Assembly (NCBI RefSeq): GCF_900129095.1
Contig: NZ_FQVA01000001.1
Coordinates: forward strand, 2,307,615 to 2,371,614
Source: Microbulbifer donghaiensis
Lineage (GTDB): Bacteria > Pseudomonadota > Gammaproteobacteria > Pseudomonadales > Cellvibrionaceae
Direction: 5' to 3'
Length of the DNA stretch: 64,000 nucleotides
The translations under genes were made by a program, and so were the position numbers. The notes beneath the pieces are model-generated. The model was not told where the DNA came from, searched no databases, and was given only the letters and a program-made list of their open reading frames with translations. Below, piece after piece: positions 40,550 to 48,660 of the stretch; position 1 is the first letter of the stretch, and every line of letters begins with the position of its first letter.

Positions 40550-41047
40550 CTAACCCTGATGCTTTTTCTTGATCCATTTGGCGACGTCATTGCCTAGCGT
40601 GTGCACGCAGCGCTCCAGTACGTCGCAGGAGCCCTTGAATCCGCCGCCAAAACCGCCGCTGGAATTTCTGGCGTTCTGGAAGCTGTCTATCAGCTCGCCG
40701 TCCTTATAGAGTTCGGCCTCGATGGTGACTGACTTGCGGTGGCCGCTCCAGGCATTGCCGGAGCTGGTGGCGTTGAGAATGCTCAGCTTGAGATTGAAGC
40801 CCTCGGTTTGCAGATCCTGCTCTGGTTGCAGTGCGGCAGAAAAGCCATACTTCTCCAGGAATTTTTTCGTTGAATCGGAAAATTTGTACCCCAGGTTGGT
40901 GCACTCCCGAACAATATTCGGAGCGATCACCTTGGTATCGTAGTATTCCGCTTTCTGGTTGATGCTGATTGCGGCATCGTCCTGTGCCAGCGTCGAGGCA
41001 CTCAGTAGGGCCCCAGCCAGGAAGAGGGCTGCTTTTGCTGTCTGCAT
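40550..41047 (-). CDS. Exported protein of unknown function
   Basis: 165 residues from the internal ATG at 41047 (MQTAKAALFLAGALLSASTLAQDD); an ATG four codons earlier is possible. Signal peptide cleaved after LAQ or TLA. The mature part has beta-rich sequence with three cysteines (ECTNLGYKF and GSCDVLERC), and a Gly-rich loop GGFGGGFKG. It shares with the downstream lipoprotein the theme of envelope location and paired cysteines. The stretch VTIEAELYKDGELIDSF resembles the DUF4410-like group of exported proteins, but this is weak. Confidence 0.7.
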   Translation of the reverse strand: MQTAKAALFLAGALLSASTLAQDDAAISINQKAEYYDTKVIAPNIVRECTNLGYKFSDSTKKFLEKYGFSAALQPEQDLQTEGFNLKLSILNATSSGNAWSGHRKSVTIEAELYKDGELIDSFQNARNSSGGFGGGFKGSCDVLERCVHTLGNDVAKWIKKKHQG

Positions 41048-41179
41048 AAATTTCCCCAAAACAATGATTGTTATTTGTTCATTCGAATTGTCGCGATGGG
41101 TCTCCGGTCGCGCTGTTATCGATCAAGCACGCCAGCAAAGTTACCAGAAATGGCGAACGGGCCAAAGTAGAGGGCGGAG

Positions 41180-42307
41180 CTATTCGGCGCTGGGGAACCA
41201 GCGCACCACCACCGCAGTGCGCAGCCTCTCTCGGCCGAACAACGACATTTTTGCAAAGTCATCCCGCGCGATTGGCAGATACTGGCTGTCGAGCGGATTC
41301 TGTTCGTCGTCTTCATCCGGGTCGTGCACGTAGAGGCACTCCTCGTCGATGCCGGTCAGCGTCACCCAGTGGGGCACCTTCTTGCCGTCCAGGCGGTAGG
41401 TGCTGATCAGCAACAGTGCCAGGGCGCCTTCCTCGAGCCACTGCTGCAGCTGTTCCTGGGTGAACTCCCGCTCGATCACCGCAATACCACTGGCACTGGC
41501 GGCAGAGCGGAAGTCCGCGTCCACCTGCTGAATCACCGATTTTTTTGCCGCCGAACGCACGCCGTCGGCGAACAGCGGCGAGGTCTGGTTCAGGTACACC
41601 TCACAGTCGAAGCCGCGTCGCTGCATTGCCAGCGCCAGGCCGATGGGATGGCAACCGCCGTGTCCGGACGCCATAAAAATCGTCGTCGCTTCGCGCCACA
41701 GCGCCAGCTCCTCACTGACCGATGGGGGATAGTCGGGGTGCAGCGCCGCCATCGCCATCATCGCCGCCGCCGGCCCGCAGGTGAATTCGGTGGTCTGCCC
41801 GTACCAGGGCACTGCCAGGCTGTGCAGGTTCTCCGGGCGGTAGCGAATGCGTTTCTGCATGCGCAGCGCGTCGCCCTGGTCCTCGTAATAGTTCGGATAG
41901 CTGCCGAAGGTGCGGTAACCCAGCTGCTGGTAGAGGGCGATGGCGGAATGGTTGTCCTCCGCCACTTCCAGGCGCATGAACAGGCGGCCGCTCTGGCTGC
42001 TGGCTTCCTCGGCGGTGACCAGCAGCGCCTTGCCGATACCCTGGCCGCGCCCCGCCGGGCCCACCGCGAGGGAATAGAGTCGCGCGAGGCGGGTGCCGCG
42101 GCGCAGCAGCACCAGTACATAGCCGAGCAGCTGCTCCGCACGCTCGGCCACCAGGAAGACCCGGTTCTCCGCGCCCACCCAGTGGCGCAGGCGGCGCCGG
42201 CTGAGGCGGTCGCCCTCAAAACAGGCCTGCTCCAGGACGTGTAGCGCGGGCACGTCCGCGGGCGCGGCGGGGCGAATCGTGAAGGTGGGGAAGGATTGCG
42301 CAGACAT
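41180..42307 (-). CDS. GNAT acetyltransferase fused to a C39-like cysteine peptidase
   Basis: 375 residues. Residues 1-160 form a RimI-like N-acetyltransferase (AVGPAGRGQGIGKALLVTAE is the acetyl-CoA loop; LEVAEDNHSAIALYQQLGY). Residues 170-375 form a peptidase C39-like domain: Cys in WYGQTTEFTCGPAAAMMAMA (about 177-196), His in PHWVTLTGI and Asp in YVHDPDEDD, so the triad is intact. Unlike bacteriocin exporters it has no ABC or transmembrane part. It is divergently transcribed from a RimK-like ligase with a 148-bp shared promoter region, a pairing I take to be functional. Acetylating, cleaving or capping a peptide made by the ligase is speculation. Confidence 0.85.
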   Translation of the reverse strand: MSAQSFPTFTIRPAAPADVPALHVLEQACFEGDRLSRRRLRHWVGAENRVFLVAERAEQLLGYVLVLLRRGTRLARLYSLAVGPAGRGQGIGKALLVTAEEASSQSGRLFMRLEVAEDNHSAIALYQQLGYRTFGSYPNYYEDQGDALRMQKRIRYRPENLHSLAVPWYGQTTEFTCGPAAAMMAMAALHPDYPPSVSEELALWREATTIFMASGHGGCHPIGLALAMQRRGFDCEVYLNQTSPLFADGVRSAAKKSVIQQVDADFRSAASASGIAVIEREFTQEQLQQWLEEGALALLLISTYRLDGKKVPHWVTLTGIDEECLYVHDPDEDDEQNPLDSQYLPIARDDFAKMSLFGRERLRTAVVVRWFPSAE

Positions 42308-42381
42308 GGTTAGGGCCCGCCTGGCGGCGGCTCAGGACACCGCGAAGGTGCGGCCTGGCAACATTATCAAAAGCGTTAAAA

Positions 42382-42416
42382 AAAGATAGGAGCTGGACAA
42401 AATTTCTTCTATCTTT
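42382..42416. promoter_or_regulatory. Inverted repeat between the C39/GNAT and RimK-like genes
   Basis: AAAGATAG (42382-42389) and CTATCTTT (42409-42416) are exact inverse copies 19 bp apart, in the AT-rich middle of the divergent promoter region. It could be a shared operator co-regulating both genes. A candidate -35/-10 pair for the ligase is TTGACC (42424) and CCTATT (42447), only a few bases before the start, so it is uncertain. Confidence 0.4.
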
Positions 42417-42455
42417 CGCCCTGTTGACCTTTCCCTACTTGAGGCGCCTATTTGC

Positions 42456-43928
42456 ATGTCCCAGGTGCTAATCGTGATCGACCAGCTCGACGACTGGGCT
42501 CCCTACTACCCCAGCGAGCGCGTGATCACCTTTGCCGACTATCTACAGTTGCCCGCCCGCCAGCAGCGCGTGCGGGTGATCAACCTGTGCGCGGACTACG
42601 ACTATCGTTCCGAGGGGTACTATTGCTCTCTGCTCGCGGAGGCCCGTAGCCACCACGTTCTGCCGAGCGTGCGCACCCTGAATGACCTGTCGGTGCCGCA
42701 GCTCTACAAGCTGCAGCTGGCGCCTCTGGTGCCCGCGCTGAGCAAGTTGAAGAAGCCGGACGAGCCGGATGCCCACCTGGTGGTGAAGTCCTACTTCGGA
42801 CAGTGCGCCGAGCCGGCCCTGCAGCCGCTGGCGCGACTGCTGTTCGACCGCTTTGCCTGCCCGGTACTGGAAATTCACCTGGCCTGCGACAAGGCCTGGG
42901 AGATTGCCGACCTGCGCATCTGCTCGCACCGCGAGCTGAGCGAGGAAGAGGAGACACGCTTCGCCGACGCGCTGGACAGCTTCAGCAACCAGGTGTGGCG
43001 ACCGCGCACCAAGAGCGCGAACACCCGCTACGATCTGGCGATTCTGGTGAATCCTGAAGAGGCGCTGCCGCCCTCGGACCAGAGTGCGCTGAAAAAGTTT
43101 GCCAGCGCCGGCCGCGAACTGGGCTTCTCCGTGGAAATAATCACGCCGGCAGACTATATGCGCCTGCCGGAATTCGATGCGCTGTTTATTCGCGAGACAA
43201 CCGCCATCGACCACCACACCTACCGCTTTGCGAAAAAGGCCGAGGCGGAGGGCCTGGTGGTGCTGGACGATCCGACCAGTATCCTGCGCTGCACCAACAA
43301 GATTTACCTGGCCGACCTGTTTGCGACGCACAAGGTCCCTGCGCCGAAGACCTGCATCCTCAGGCGCGGCGACGAGCAGAGCCTGCAGAAGGCGCTGGCC
43401 GAGCTCGGTCTGCCGATGGTGGTCAAAATTCCCGACGGGTCCTTTTCCCGCGGCGTGGTAAAGGTTCAGACCGAAGAGGACCTGCGGCACAAACTGGACG
43501 AGTTGTTTGCCGAATCCAGCCTGCTGCTCGCGCAGGAATTTCTCTATACGGAATTCGACTGGCGCATCGGCGTGCTGAACAACAAGCCGCTGTACGCCTG
43601 TCGCTATTACATGGCGAAGAATCACTGGCAGATCTACAACCACGGCAACAAGAAAAGTGTGAGCGGTGGCTTTACCACACTGCCCACGTTTGAAGTGCCG
43701 AAGGCGGTGCTGCAGGCCGCCCTGAAAGCGACCAAGCCGATCGGCAACGGTTTCTACGGTGTCGATGTAAAGGAGTCCGCCGGCAAGGGCTACGTGATCG
43801 AAGTCAACGACAATCCGTCGATCGACAGCGGCGTCGAGGATAAATACCTGGGGCGCGAACTCTACCGGCTGATACTCGAAGAGTTTGCACGCCGACTGGA
43901 CGCGCGGCGCGCCGGACACGAAAACTGA
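42456..43928 (+). CDS. RimK-like ATP-grasp ligase with N-terminal RLAN domain
   Basis: 490 residues. Residues 1-170 match the RLAN domain (VLIVIDQLDDWAPYYPSERV, then INLCADYDYRSEGYYCSLLAEA) that precedes ATP-grasp in this group. The ATP-grasp part (about 200-490) has FIRETTAIDHHTYRFAKKAE, LPMVVKIPDGSFSRGVVKVQ (ATP lysine), LAQEFLYTEFDWRIGVLN and the metal site VIEVNDNPSIDSGVED. RimK itself adds glutamates to ribosomal protein S6; the substrate of RLAN-type ligases is not known. Paired divergently with the GNAT/C39 protein. Confidence 0.9.
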   Translation: MSQVLIVIDQLDDWAPYYPSERVITFADYLQLPARQQRVRVINLCADYDYRSEGYYCSLLAEARSHHVLPSVRTLNDLSVPQLYKLQLAPLVPALSKLKKPDEPDAHLVVKSYFGQCAEPALQPLARLLFDRFACPVLEIHLACDKAWEIADLRICSHRELSEEEETRFADALDSFSNQVWRPRTKSANTRYDLAILVNPEEALPPSDQSALKKFASAGRELGFSVEIITPADYMRLPEFDALFIRETTAIDHHTYRFAKKAEAEGLVVLDDPTSILRCTNKIYLADLFATHKVPAPKTCILRRGDEQSLQKALAELGLPMVVKIPDGSFSRGVVKVQTEEDLRHKLDELFAESSLLLAQEFLYTEFDWRIGVLNNKPLYACRYYMAKNHWQIYNHGNKKSVSGGFTTLPTFEVPKAVLQAALKATKPIGNGFYGVDVKESAGKGYVIEVNDNPSIDSGVEDKYLGRELYRLILEEFARRLDARRAGHEN

Positions 43929-43984
43929 CGCTTCGACTTAGCGCGCCCAGTGCGCCTGCCGCAGTTCGATTGGCTGGGCGCTGC

Positions 43985-44013
43985 AAAAAGAAAACCACCC
44001 GCGAGCGGGTGGT
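43985..44013 (-). terminator. Minus-strand intrinsic terminator
   Basis: Stem CCACCC/GGGTGG with loop GCTCGC, read on the minus strand and followed by TTTTCTTTTT. It would stop transcription coming from the LysR gene at 44263. A near copy facing the other way lies at 44239. Confidence 0.6.
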
Positions 44014-44057
44014 CTGGTTGCTGACAAAGTTATGCAGTCAAAATTTAAGGCAAAGTG

Positions 44058-44182
44058 CTAGGGCGAGTATTTCGAACCGTCGGCGACAGGGCCGAAGGCG
44101 CCGCGAATGCGTGCAGCGGCCGGACCGTCGCCGACGGAGCTTACAGGGATGTATTCACAGCGTTTCGAAATACTCGCCCTAG
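44058..44182. repeat. 125-bp nested palindrome, MITE- or REP-like
   Basis: CTAGGGCGAGTATTTCGAA (44058-44076) is repeated exactly in inverse at 44164-44182. Nested inside, CCGTCGGCGAC (44077-44087) is inverse to 44127-44137. There is no open reading frame. It lies in a 334-bp gap between convergent genes, flanked on both sides by terminator hairpins with the same CCACCC/GGGTGG stem. Probably a dispersed non-coding element. Confidence 0.6.
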
Positions 44183-44238
44183 TGCTTGGCCGCCACCGCA
44201 CCAACTCAGAGCGGAATACAGGGTTTATCAAGAGTCTG

Positions 44239-44264
44239 ACCACCCGTGAGCGGGTGGTTTTTTT
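44239..44264 (+). terminator. Plus-strand intrinsic terminator
   Basis: Stem ACCACCCG/CGGGTGGT with loop TGAG and seven T, overlapping the stop codon of the LysR gene on the other strand. It would end transcripts from the RimK-like gene. Confidence 0.8.
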
Positions 44265-45150
44265 ATTCCCCGGAAGTCTGCCGGCACAGTTCCAGCCAGC
44301 GCTCAATTCCGGTGCTGCGATATTTTTGCCGATGCAGGGCAAAATAAAATTCGCGGCGGAAGTCCCGCTGCGGCACCGGCAGCTCCACCAGCGAGCCGCG
44401 TTTAAACGCATCGACTAGCGATACCCGTGACAGGCAGCTGATGCCCAGACCCGCCTCAACCGCGCGCTTGATCGCCTCGGTATGCTGCAGCTCCAACAAT
44501 ATATGCAGCTGTGGCACCAGGCCCGCCATGGCGCGCTCGAACGTCTGGCGGGTGCCGGAGCCGGACTCGCGCGTGATCCAGGTGGCGGCGGTGAGGTCCC
44601 TGTCAGACAGCCGTTTGCGACCCGCCAGCGGGTGCTGCGGCGCACAGAACACCACCAGCTCGTCGTCGCGCCAGCGAATCATCTCCAGGTCCGGGTGGTT
44701 GAGCTCGCCCTCGATCAGGCCGAGGTCCAGCTCGAAATTCAGTACCCGCTCGGCGATGGCGGCGGTATTGGCCACTTCCAGTTCCACCCGTGTGCCCGGC
44801 TGCTCCTCCATATAGCTGGCCATGACGCCGGCGGCGAGGTAGTTGCCGATGGTCAGGGTGGCGCCGATTTTCAGCCGCCCCAGGTCGCGGTGCGTGGCCA
44901 GGGTCTGTTCCAGTTCCCGCGCCCGCTCCAGCAGTTCCTCCGCCCGCGGCCACAGCTGGCGGCCCAGCTCGTTCAGGCGCAGGCGCTTGCCGGTGCGCTC
45001 GAACAGGCGCAGCTCGAACTGCTGTTCGAACTCTTTCAGCGCGGTGGAGGCGGCGGACTGGGACATATTCAGGCTCTCCGCCGCACGGCTCACGTTCTCG
45101 TAGTGGGCGCAGGCGAGGAACACCTCCAGCTGGCGGAGGGAATAGCGCAT
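44263..45150 (-). CDS. finR: LysR-type regulator, FinR-like
   Basis: 295 residues. N-terminal winged helix-turn-helix (LRQLEVFLACAHYENVSRAA, then ESLNMSQSAASTALKEFE) and a C-terminal substrate-binding domain (GRLKIGATLTIGNYLAAGVM). It is divergent from ferredoxin-NADP reductase, exactly as FinR is from fpr in Pseudomonas, where it induces fpr under oxidative stress and helps ferredoxin-dependent sulfite reduction. The symbol rests on this arrangement and family, not on a detailed alignment. Confidence 0.8.
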   Translation of the reverse strand: MRYSLRQLEVFLACAHYENVSRAAESLNMSQSAASTALKEFEQQFELRLFERTGKRLRLNELGRQLWPRAEELLERARELEQTLATHRDLGRLKIGATLTIGNYLAAGVMASYMEEQPGTRVELEVANTAAIAERVLNFELDLGLIEGELNHPDLEMIRWRDDELVVFCAPQHPLAGRKRLSDRDLTAATWITRESGSGTRQTFERAMAGLVPQLHILLELQHTEAIKRAVEAGLGISCLSRVSLVDAFKRGSLVELPVPQRDFRREFYFALHRQKYRSTGIERWLELCRQTSGE

Positions 45151-45184
45151 AATGAGTCCCTGTGCTCATTAATATAATCGATAA

Positions 45185-45222
45185 GGAATATCCAAATATC
45201 CCATTTTGCCTATAGATATTCC
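45185..45222. promoter_or_regulatory. Candidate operator in the finR-fpr intergenic region
   Basis: GGAATATC (45185-45192) and GATATTCC (45215-45222) are inverse copies 22 bp apart, in the AT-rich 124-bp region between the two divergent starts. The spacing would suit a LysR tetramer contacting both half-sites, and the position suits control of both genes. Confidence 0.45.
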
Positions 45223-45274
45223 AGAGCTAGAATTCAATCATTAAGAGAGTTCAGGAATAAGTAGTTCTAAGCTT

Positions 45275-46051
45275 ATGTCTAATTTGAATATAGAGAAGGT
45301 GCTGGAAGTCCATCACTGGAACGACACACTGTTCAGCTTCAAGACCAGTCGCGATCCGGGTTTCCGCTTTGAGAACGGCCATTTTACGATGATCGGCCTG
45401 CAGCAGGACAACGGCCGCCCGCTGCTGCGCGCTTACTCTATTGCCAGTGCCAATTACGAGGATGAGCTGGAGTTTTTCAGCATCAAGGTGCCCAATGGCC
45501 CGCTGACCTCGCAGCTGCAGAATATCAAACCCGGTGACGAGATCTTTGTCAGCCGCAAGCCTACCGGTACCCTGGTGGCCGACCACCTGCTGCCCGGCAA
45601 GCGCCTGTGGCTGCTGTCCACCGGTACCGGACTCGCGCCCTTCATGAGCATCATCAAGGATCCGGATGTCTACGAGCGCTTCGACCAGGTGATCCTGACC
45701 CACGGGGTGCGCCATGTATCCGAGCTGGCCTATCAGGACTACATCGAAAACGAGCTGCCGAGTCACGAGTACTTCGGCGAGATGGTGCGCGAGCAGCTGC
45801 TCTACTACCCGACGGTGACCCGCGAGCCCTACCGCAACAACGGTCGTCTGACCGACCTGATGCTGTCCGGCAAGATCTTCCAGGACCTGGGCGTGCCGCA
45901 GCCGAACGTCGAAGAGGACCGCTTTATGCTGTGTGGCAGCCCGGCGATGCTGAAGGATCTGACCGGCATTCTCGACGACTGGGGTTTCCGCGAAACCCGC
46001 GCCGGCGTACCGCACGAGTACGTCATCGAGCGGGCTTTTGTCGAGAAATAG
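45275..46051 (+). CDS. fpr: Ferredoxin-NADP reductase
   Basis: 258 residues. FAD site RAYSIASANYEDELEFFS (about 50-67), NADP site LSTGTGLAPFMSIIKDP (about 112-128), LCGSPAML, and the C-terminal AFVEK typical of the bacterial Fpr subclass. It exchanges electrons between NADPH and ferredoxin or flavodoxin and supports iron-sulfur cluster repair during redox stress. Regulated by the divergent LysR gene by analogy with Pseudomonas. Confidence 0.95.
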   Translation: MSNLNIEKVLEVHHWNDTLFSFKTSRDPGFRFENGHFTMIGLQQDNGRPLLRAYSIASANYEDELEFFSIKVPNGPLTSQLQNIKPGDEIFVSRKPTGTLVADHLLPGKRLWLLSTGTGLAPFMSIIKDPDVYERFDQVILTHGVRHVSELAYQDYIENELPSHEYFGEMVREQLLYYPTVTREPYRNNGRLTDLMLSGKIFQDLGVPQPNVEEDRFMLCGSPAMLKDLTGILDDWGFRETRAGVPHEYVIERAFVEK

Positions 46052-46254
46052 ATCCGCCTGTGGTGCGCGCCGATCGCTATCGCCGCGCACCACCAGTTTC
46101 CTACGAGAAAGAGACAGAATACCGGCGTCGGTACTTCGAGAGTATCTGCGCGATGGATTGCGCGCAGGGAGAGACCGGGACGTTAAATGTTTTCGGAGTG
46201 TCGACCCCGGTGTTTTGTCGCCCGACCGGCTACAGTCACGTCTCCAGTGAAGTG

Positions 46255-46286
46255 ACAGGTAACGAGTTGTCTTCTACCTGTTTTTT
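46255..46286 (+). terminator. First terminator after fpr
   Basis: ACAGGTA (46255-46261) pairs with TACCTGT (46275-46281), followed by a run of T to 46286. The loop of 13 bases is long, so this is the weaker of the two. Confidence 0.6.
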
Positions 46287-46290
46287 GCAA

Positions 46291-46314
46291 ACCACCCCTC
46301 CGGGTGGTTTTTTT
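46291..46314 (+). terminator. Second terminator after fpr
   Basis: ACCACCC (46291-46297) pairs with GGGTGGT (46302-46308) around a 4-base loop, then a T run to 46314. Strong intrinsic terminator. Confidence 0.85.
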
Positions 46315-46420
46315 ATACCTGAAAAGCCGCTGCACTGATCCTACTCTCTAAGCAGGGCGTACAACACCAGGTGGGCAACACGGCGCAGCAGCTGCGACTG
46401 GCATTGGCGGGAGTACATCG

Positions 46421-46960
46421 GTGACGAAGATTTTCAGATTTTTCCTGTGCGTATTTCTACTGGGCGTCGCCGGTTGCACCGGTGTGCCGGAAAATGTCGC
46501 GCCGGTGCAGAACTTTCAGCTCGACCGATATCTCGGCACCTGGTATGAGATAGCGCGGCTCGATCACTCTTTCGAGCGCGGCTTGTCCCGGGTCACGGCA
46601 GAATACAGCCGCAATCCCGATGGCTCGGTGCGCGTCGTCAACCGCGGCTATTCCCGCGAGCAGGACAAATGGAAGCAGGCCGAGGGGCGGGCGACTTTTG
46701 TCGACCGCGAAGATACCGGGCACCTGCAGGTTTCTTTCTTCGGCCCCTTCTACGCGTCCTATGTCATCGTCGAACTGGATAAGGACTATCAGTACGCACT
46801 GGTCAGCGGCTACAGCAAATCCTATCTGTGGATACTGTCCCGCACTCCCAGCTTGCCGCAGGGCACGGTGAGTGCATTAGTCCAGCGCGCCGCCGAACTC
46901 GGCTATCCAACCGAGCGGCTGATTTTTGTGGATCAGGCCGCAGCGCCAGCGCTTCCGTAG
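46421..46960 (+). CDS. blc: Bacterial lipocalin (Blc-like lipoprotein)
   Basis: 179 residues from GTG 46421. Lipoprotein signal CVFLLGVAGCTGVP (lipobox VAGC). The lipocalin start motif LDRYLGTWYEIARLDHSFER (GxW, about 35-54) and the later FFGPFYASYVIVELDKDYQY are typical of Blc. Outer-membrane lipocalins bind lysophospholipids or fatty acids during envelope stress. Converges with the MoxR operon (ends at 46969 on the minus strand). Confidence 0.93.
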   Translation: MTKIFRFFLCVFLLGVAGCTGVPENVAPVQNFQLDRYLGTWYEIARLDHSFERGLSRVTAEYSRNPDGSVRVVNRGYSREQDKWKQAEGRATFVDREDTGHLQVSFFGPFYASYVIVELDKDYQYALVSGYSKSYLWILSRTPSLPQGTVSALVQRAAELGYPTERLIFVDQAAAPALP

Positions 46961-46968
46961 ACCAGCGG

Positions 46969-48660
46969 TCAGCGCAGTGCACTGCGTTCCCGCCACCAGG
47001 TAAAACTCAGCAGTAACAGCAGGGCTAGCGCCGGCCAGTGTATTGGCAGTGGCCGTTGCGGAGCCTTTGCCTGCGTCGCCGGGCCGAGACGCGCGCTGGC
47101 CATCTGCTGCGTCTGCGTACGTTTCAGCCCTCTGTCCCACTCTGTCCACGCCTCGGTCGGGAATACGTACAGAGAAAACGGATTGCGCTCGTCGTCGCTG
47201 CGATACCAGCCCGCCTGCGCCGGCCAGTAGGAATAACAGGAGCCGCTGTCAGTTTCTGCCGCGGCAATTCCGGTTAGCGGCGTCTCCGAATTTTCCTCTG
47301 CAGACACTGCGCGCAGTAAAGGTGGTGTGCTGTCGGTCAATGCGCTGCCACACAGTGTCAGTCGCTGGCCGGCCAGCGGCAGTGCGGTCGACAGCGTAAT
47401 CGGTGTACGGCTGCCGCGCCGTGCGAGCTGGTGATCGAATACCGCTTTCCACAGCCGCGCGTAATCCGTCGCATATCCGGCGGTAGGCCAGCGGTGACTG
47501 TCGCCGAACATTGCAAAACCCAGCGTGCCCTCCGGCTTGCTGCGCCCCCAGTAGAGGACGCTGTTGTCTCCGTGCAGTTGCAGATCGCCTGCCTGAATTT
47601 TCTGTGGCTGATAGCCGCGCAATCGCAGCATCGGCAACTCGTCATTAGCGAACGGACTTTTCGCGGTCTGAGTGTCGGTTGCTTTCAACCGCATCTGTTG
47701 CGCAGCGGCATAGTCGACAAAGCTGCGCGGACCGTCGTCGCCGACCAGCCACAACAGCGACTTTCGTGCGGCGATGTCCGGCAATTCGCTGCGCTGCGCC
47801 GTTGTCAGCTGCGGCCACAGTCGGCTGTCGAGTATCACCAGGTCGAAGGGGCCGGCGGCATCCAACGGTTGTCTGGCGCTATTGTCCAGACCATTGAAGG
47901 TTTCGCGCCGCACTACCGCCGGTGCCAGTTGCGTGATGACCTGCGTGGGCGCGCCGGACTGCCGCAGCCAGCGGGCCAGGGCCGCCGTCTCGAACGACGG
48001 CCGTGCCAGCCATAGCAGCACTGTCGGTTGTTCGGCACTGTGCACCACTATTGGCACCGGTTCGCGACGAATTTCGCTCTTACCCCCGACAACGGTTTCG
48101 ATGCGCAGCTGGTAAAGCTGCGGACCTTCGAGCTTGGGTACGGCTGTCAGCGCCGCTGCCATTTTCGCGCCCGCGGCGATCGTCGCAGTGTCGACCACAC
48201 CACCGAAGGGATCTTCAAGCGTCAGTTTGGCGGTGCTATCCAGCGCGGTGTCGGCGGAGATCTGCAGGCGCACCGCATCCCCCAACAGTAATTCCCGCGG
48301 CCAGTCGACGCGCCACGTCGGCGCGACAGTGTTTGCCGCTGATGCCAGTCGCACCGGCGGCAGGTCGCAAAGCGCGTCGCGCCGCAGTCCGTCGCCGTTC
48401 ACATGCAGGGTTTGCAGGGCCGCGATTTCCGCCGGCGCGAGTTCCGCTGTCAGTGCCATTGGCTCGCTACTTTGCAGAGTTGCAGTCTGCGGCGCCGGCA
48501 GCAGCGCGGGCGGCTGCAACAGCGTCCAGGCAGCCGCCCAGATCAATACCTGTGTCAGGGCGGCACCGATCCGCTGCGCTACGCTTGCGCGTCGGCGTAT
48601 GACCAGCCACAGGGAAATCGACAGCGCGACGGCAGCGAGCGGGATGAGCCACTGAATCAT
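46969..48660 (-). CDS. Membrane protein of the MoxR operon with a periplasmic domain
   Basis: 563 residues. Two hydrophobic segments at the N-terminus (IQWLIPLAAVALSISLWLVI and IGAALTQVLIWAAAWTLL), a long soluble region, and one helix at the C-terminus (WPALALLLLLSFTWW). The middle part begins with an Ig-like stretch (LLLGDAVRLQISADTALDST) and then a Rossmann-like stretch (PTVLLWLARPSFETAALARW ... FDLVILDSRLWPQL), resembling glutamine-amidotransferase-like domains without the catalytic Cys-His pair. It is the last gene of a six-gene operon starting at 54707. It probably belongs to the Bat/aerotolerance-like envelope complex; exact role unknown. Confidence 0.75.
   Translation of the reverse strand: MIQWLIPLAAVALSISLWLVIRRRASVAQRIGAALTQVLIWAAAWTLLQPPALLPAPQTATLQSSEPMALTAELAPAEIAALQTLHVNGDGLRRDALCDLPPVRLASAANTVAPTWRVDWPRELLLGDAVRLQISADTALDSTAKLTLEDPFGGVVDTATIAAGAKMAAALTAVPKLEGPQLYQLRIETVVGGKSEIRREPVPIVVHSAEQPTVLLWLARPSFETAALARWLRQSGAPTQVITQLAPAVVRRETFNGLDNSARQPLDAAGPFDLVILDSRLWPQLTTAQRSELPDIAARKSLLWLVGDDGPRSFVDYAAAQQMRLKATDTQTAKSPFANDELPMLRLRGYQPQKIQAGDLQLHGDNSVLYWGRSKPEGTLGFAMFGDSHRWPTAGYATDYARLWKAVFDHQLARRGSRTPITLSTALPLAGQRLTLCGSALTDSTPPLLRAVSAEENSETPLTGIAAAETDSGSCYSYWPAQAGWYRSDDERNPFSLYVFPTEAWTEWDRGLKRTQTQQMASARLGPATQAKAPQRPLPIHWPALALLLLLSFTWWRERSALR

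Larger units (their letters stand above)
46052..46420. other. Non-coding gap with two terminators and stem-loops
   Basis: 369 bases after fpr. They contain a hairpin (CTGCGCG atggatt GCGCGCAG near 46148), then two intrinsic terminators in series on the plus strand: ACAGGTA/TACCTGT (46255-46281) with six T, and ACCACCC/GGGTGGT (46291-46308) with seven T. No credible reading frame. It may be an fpr 3' UTR, or encode a small RNA released from it. Confidence 0.5.
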
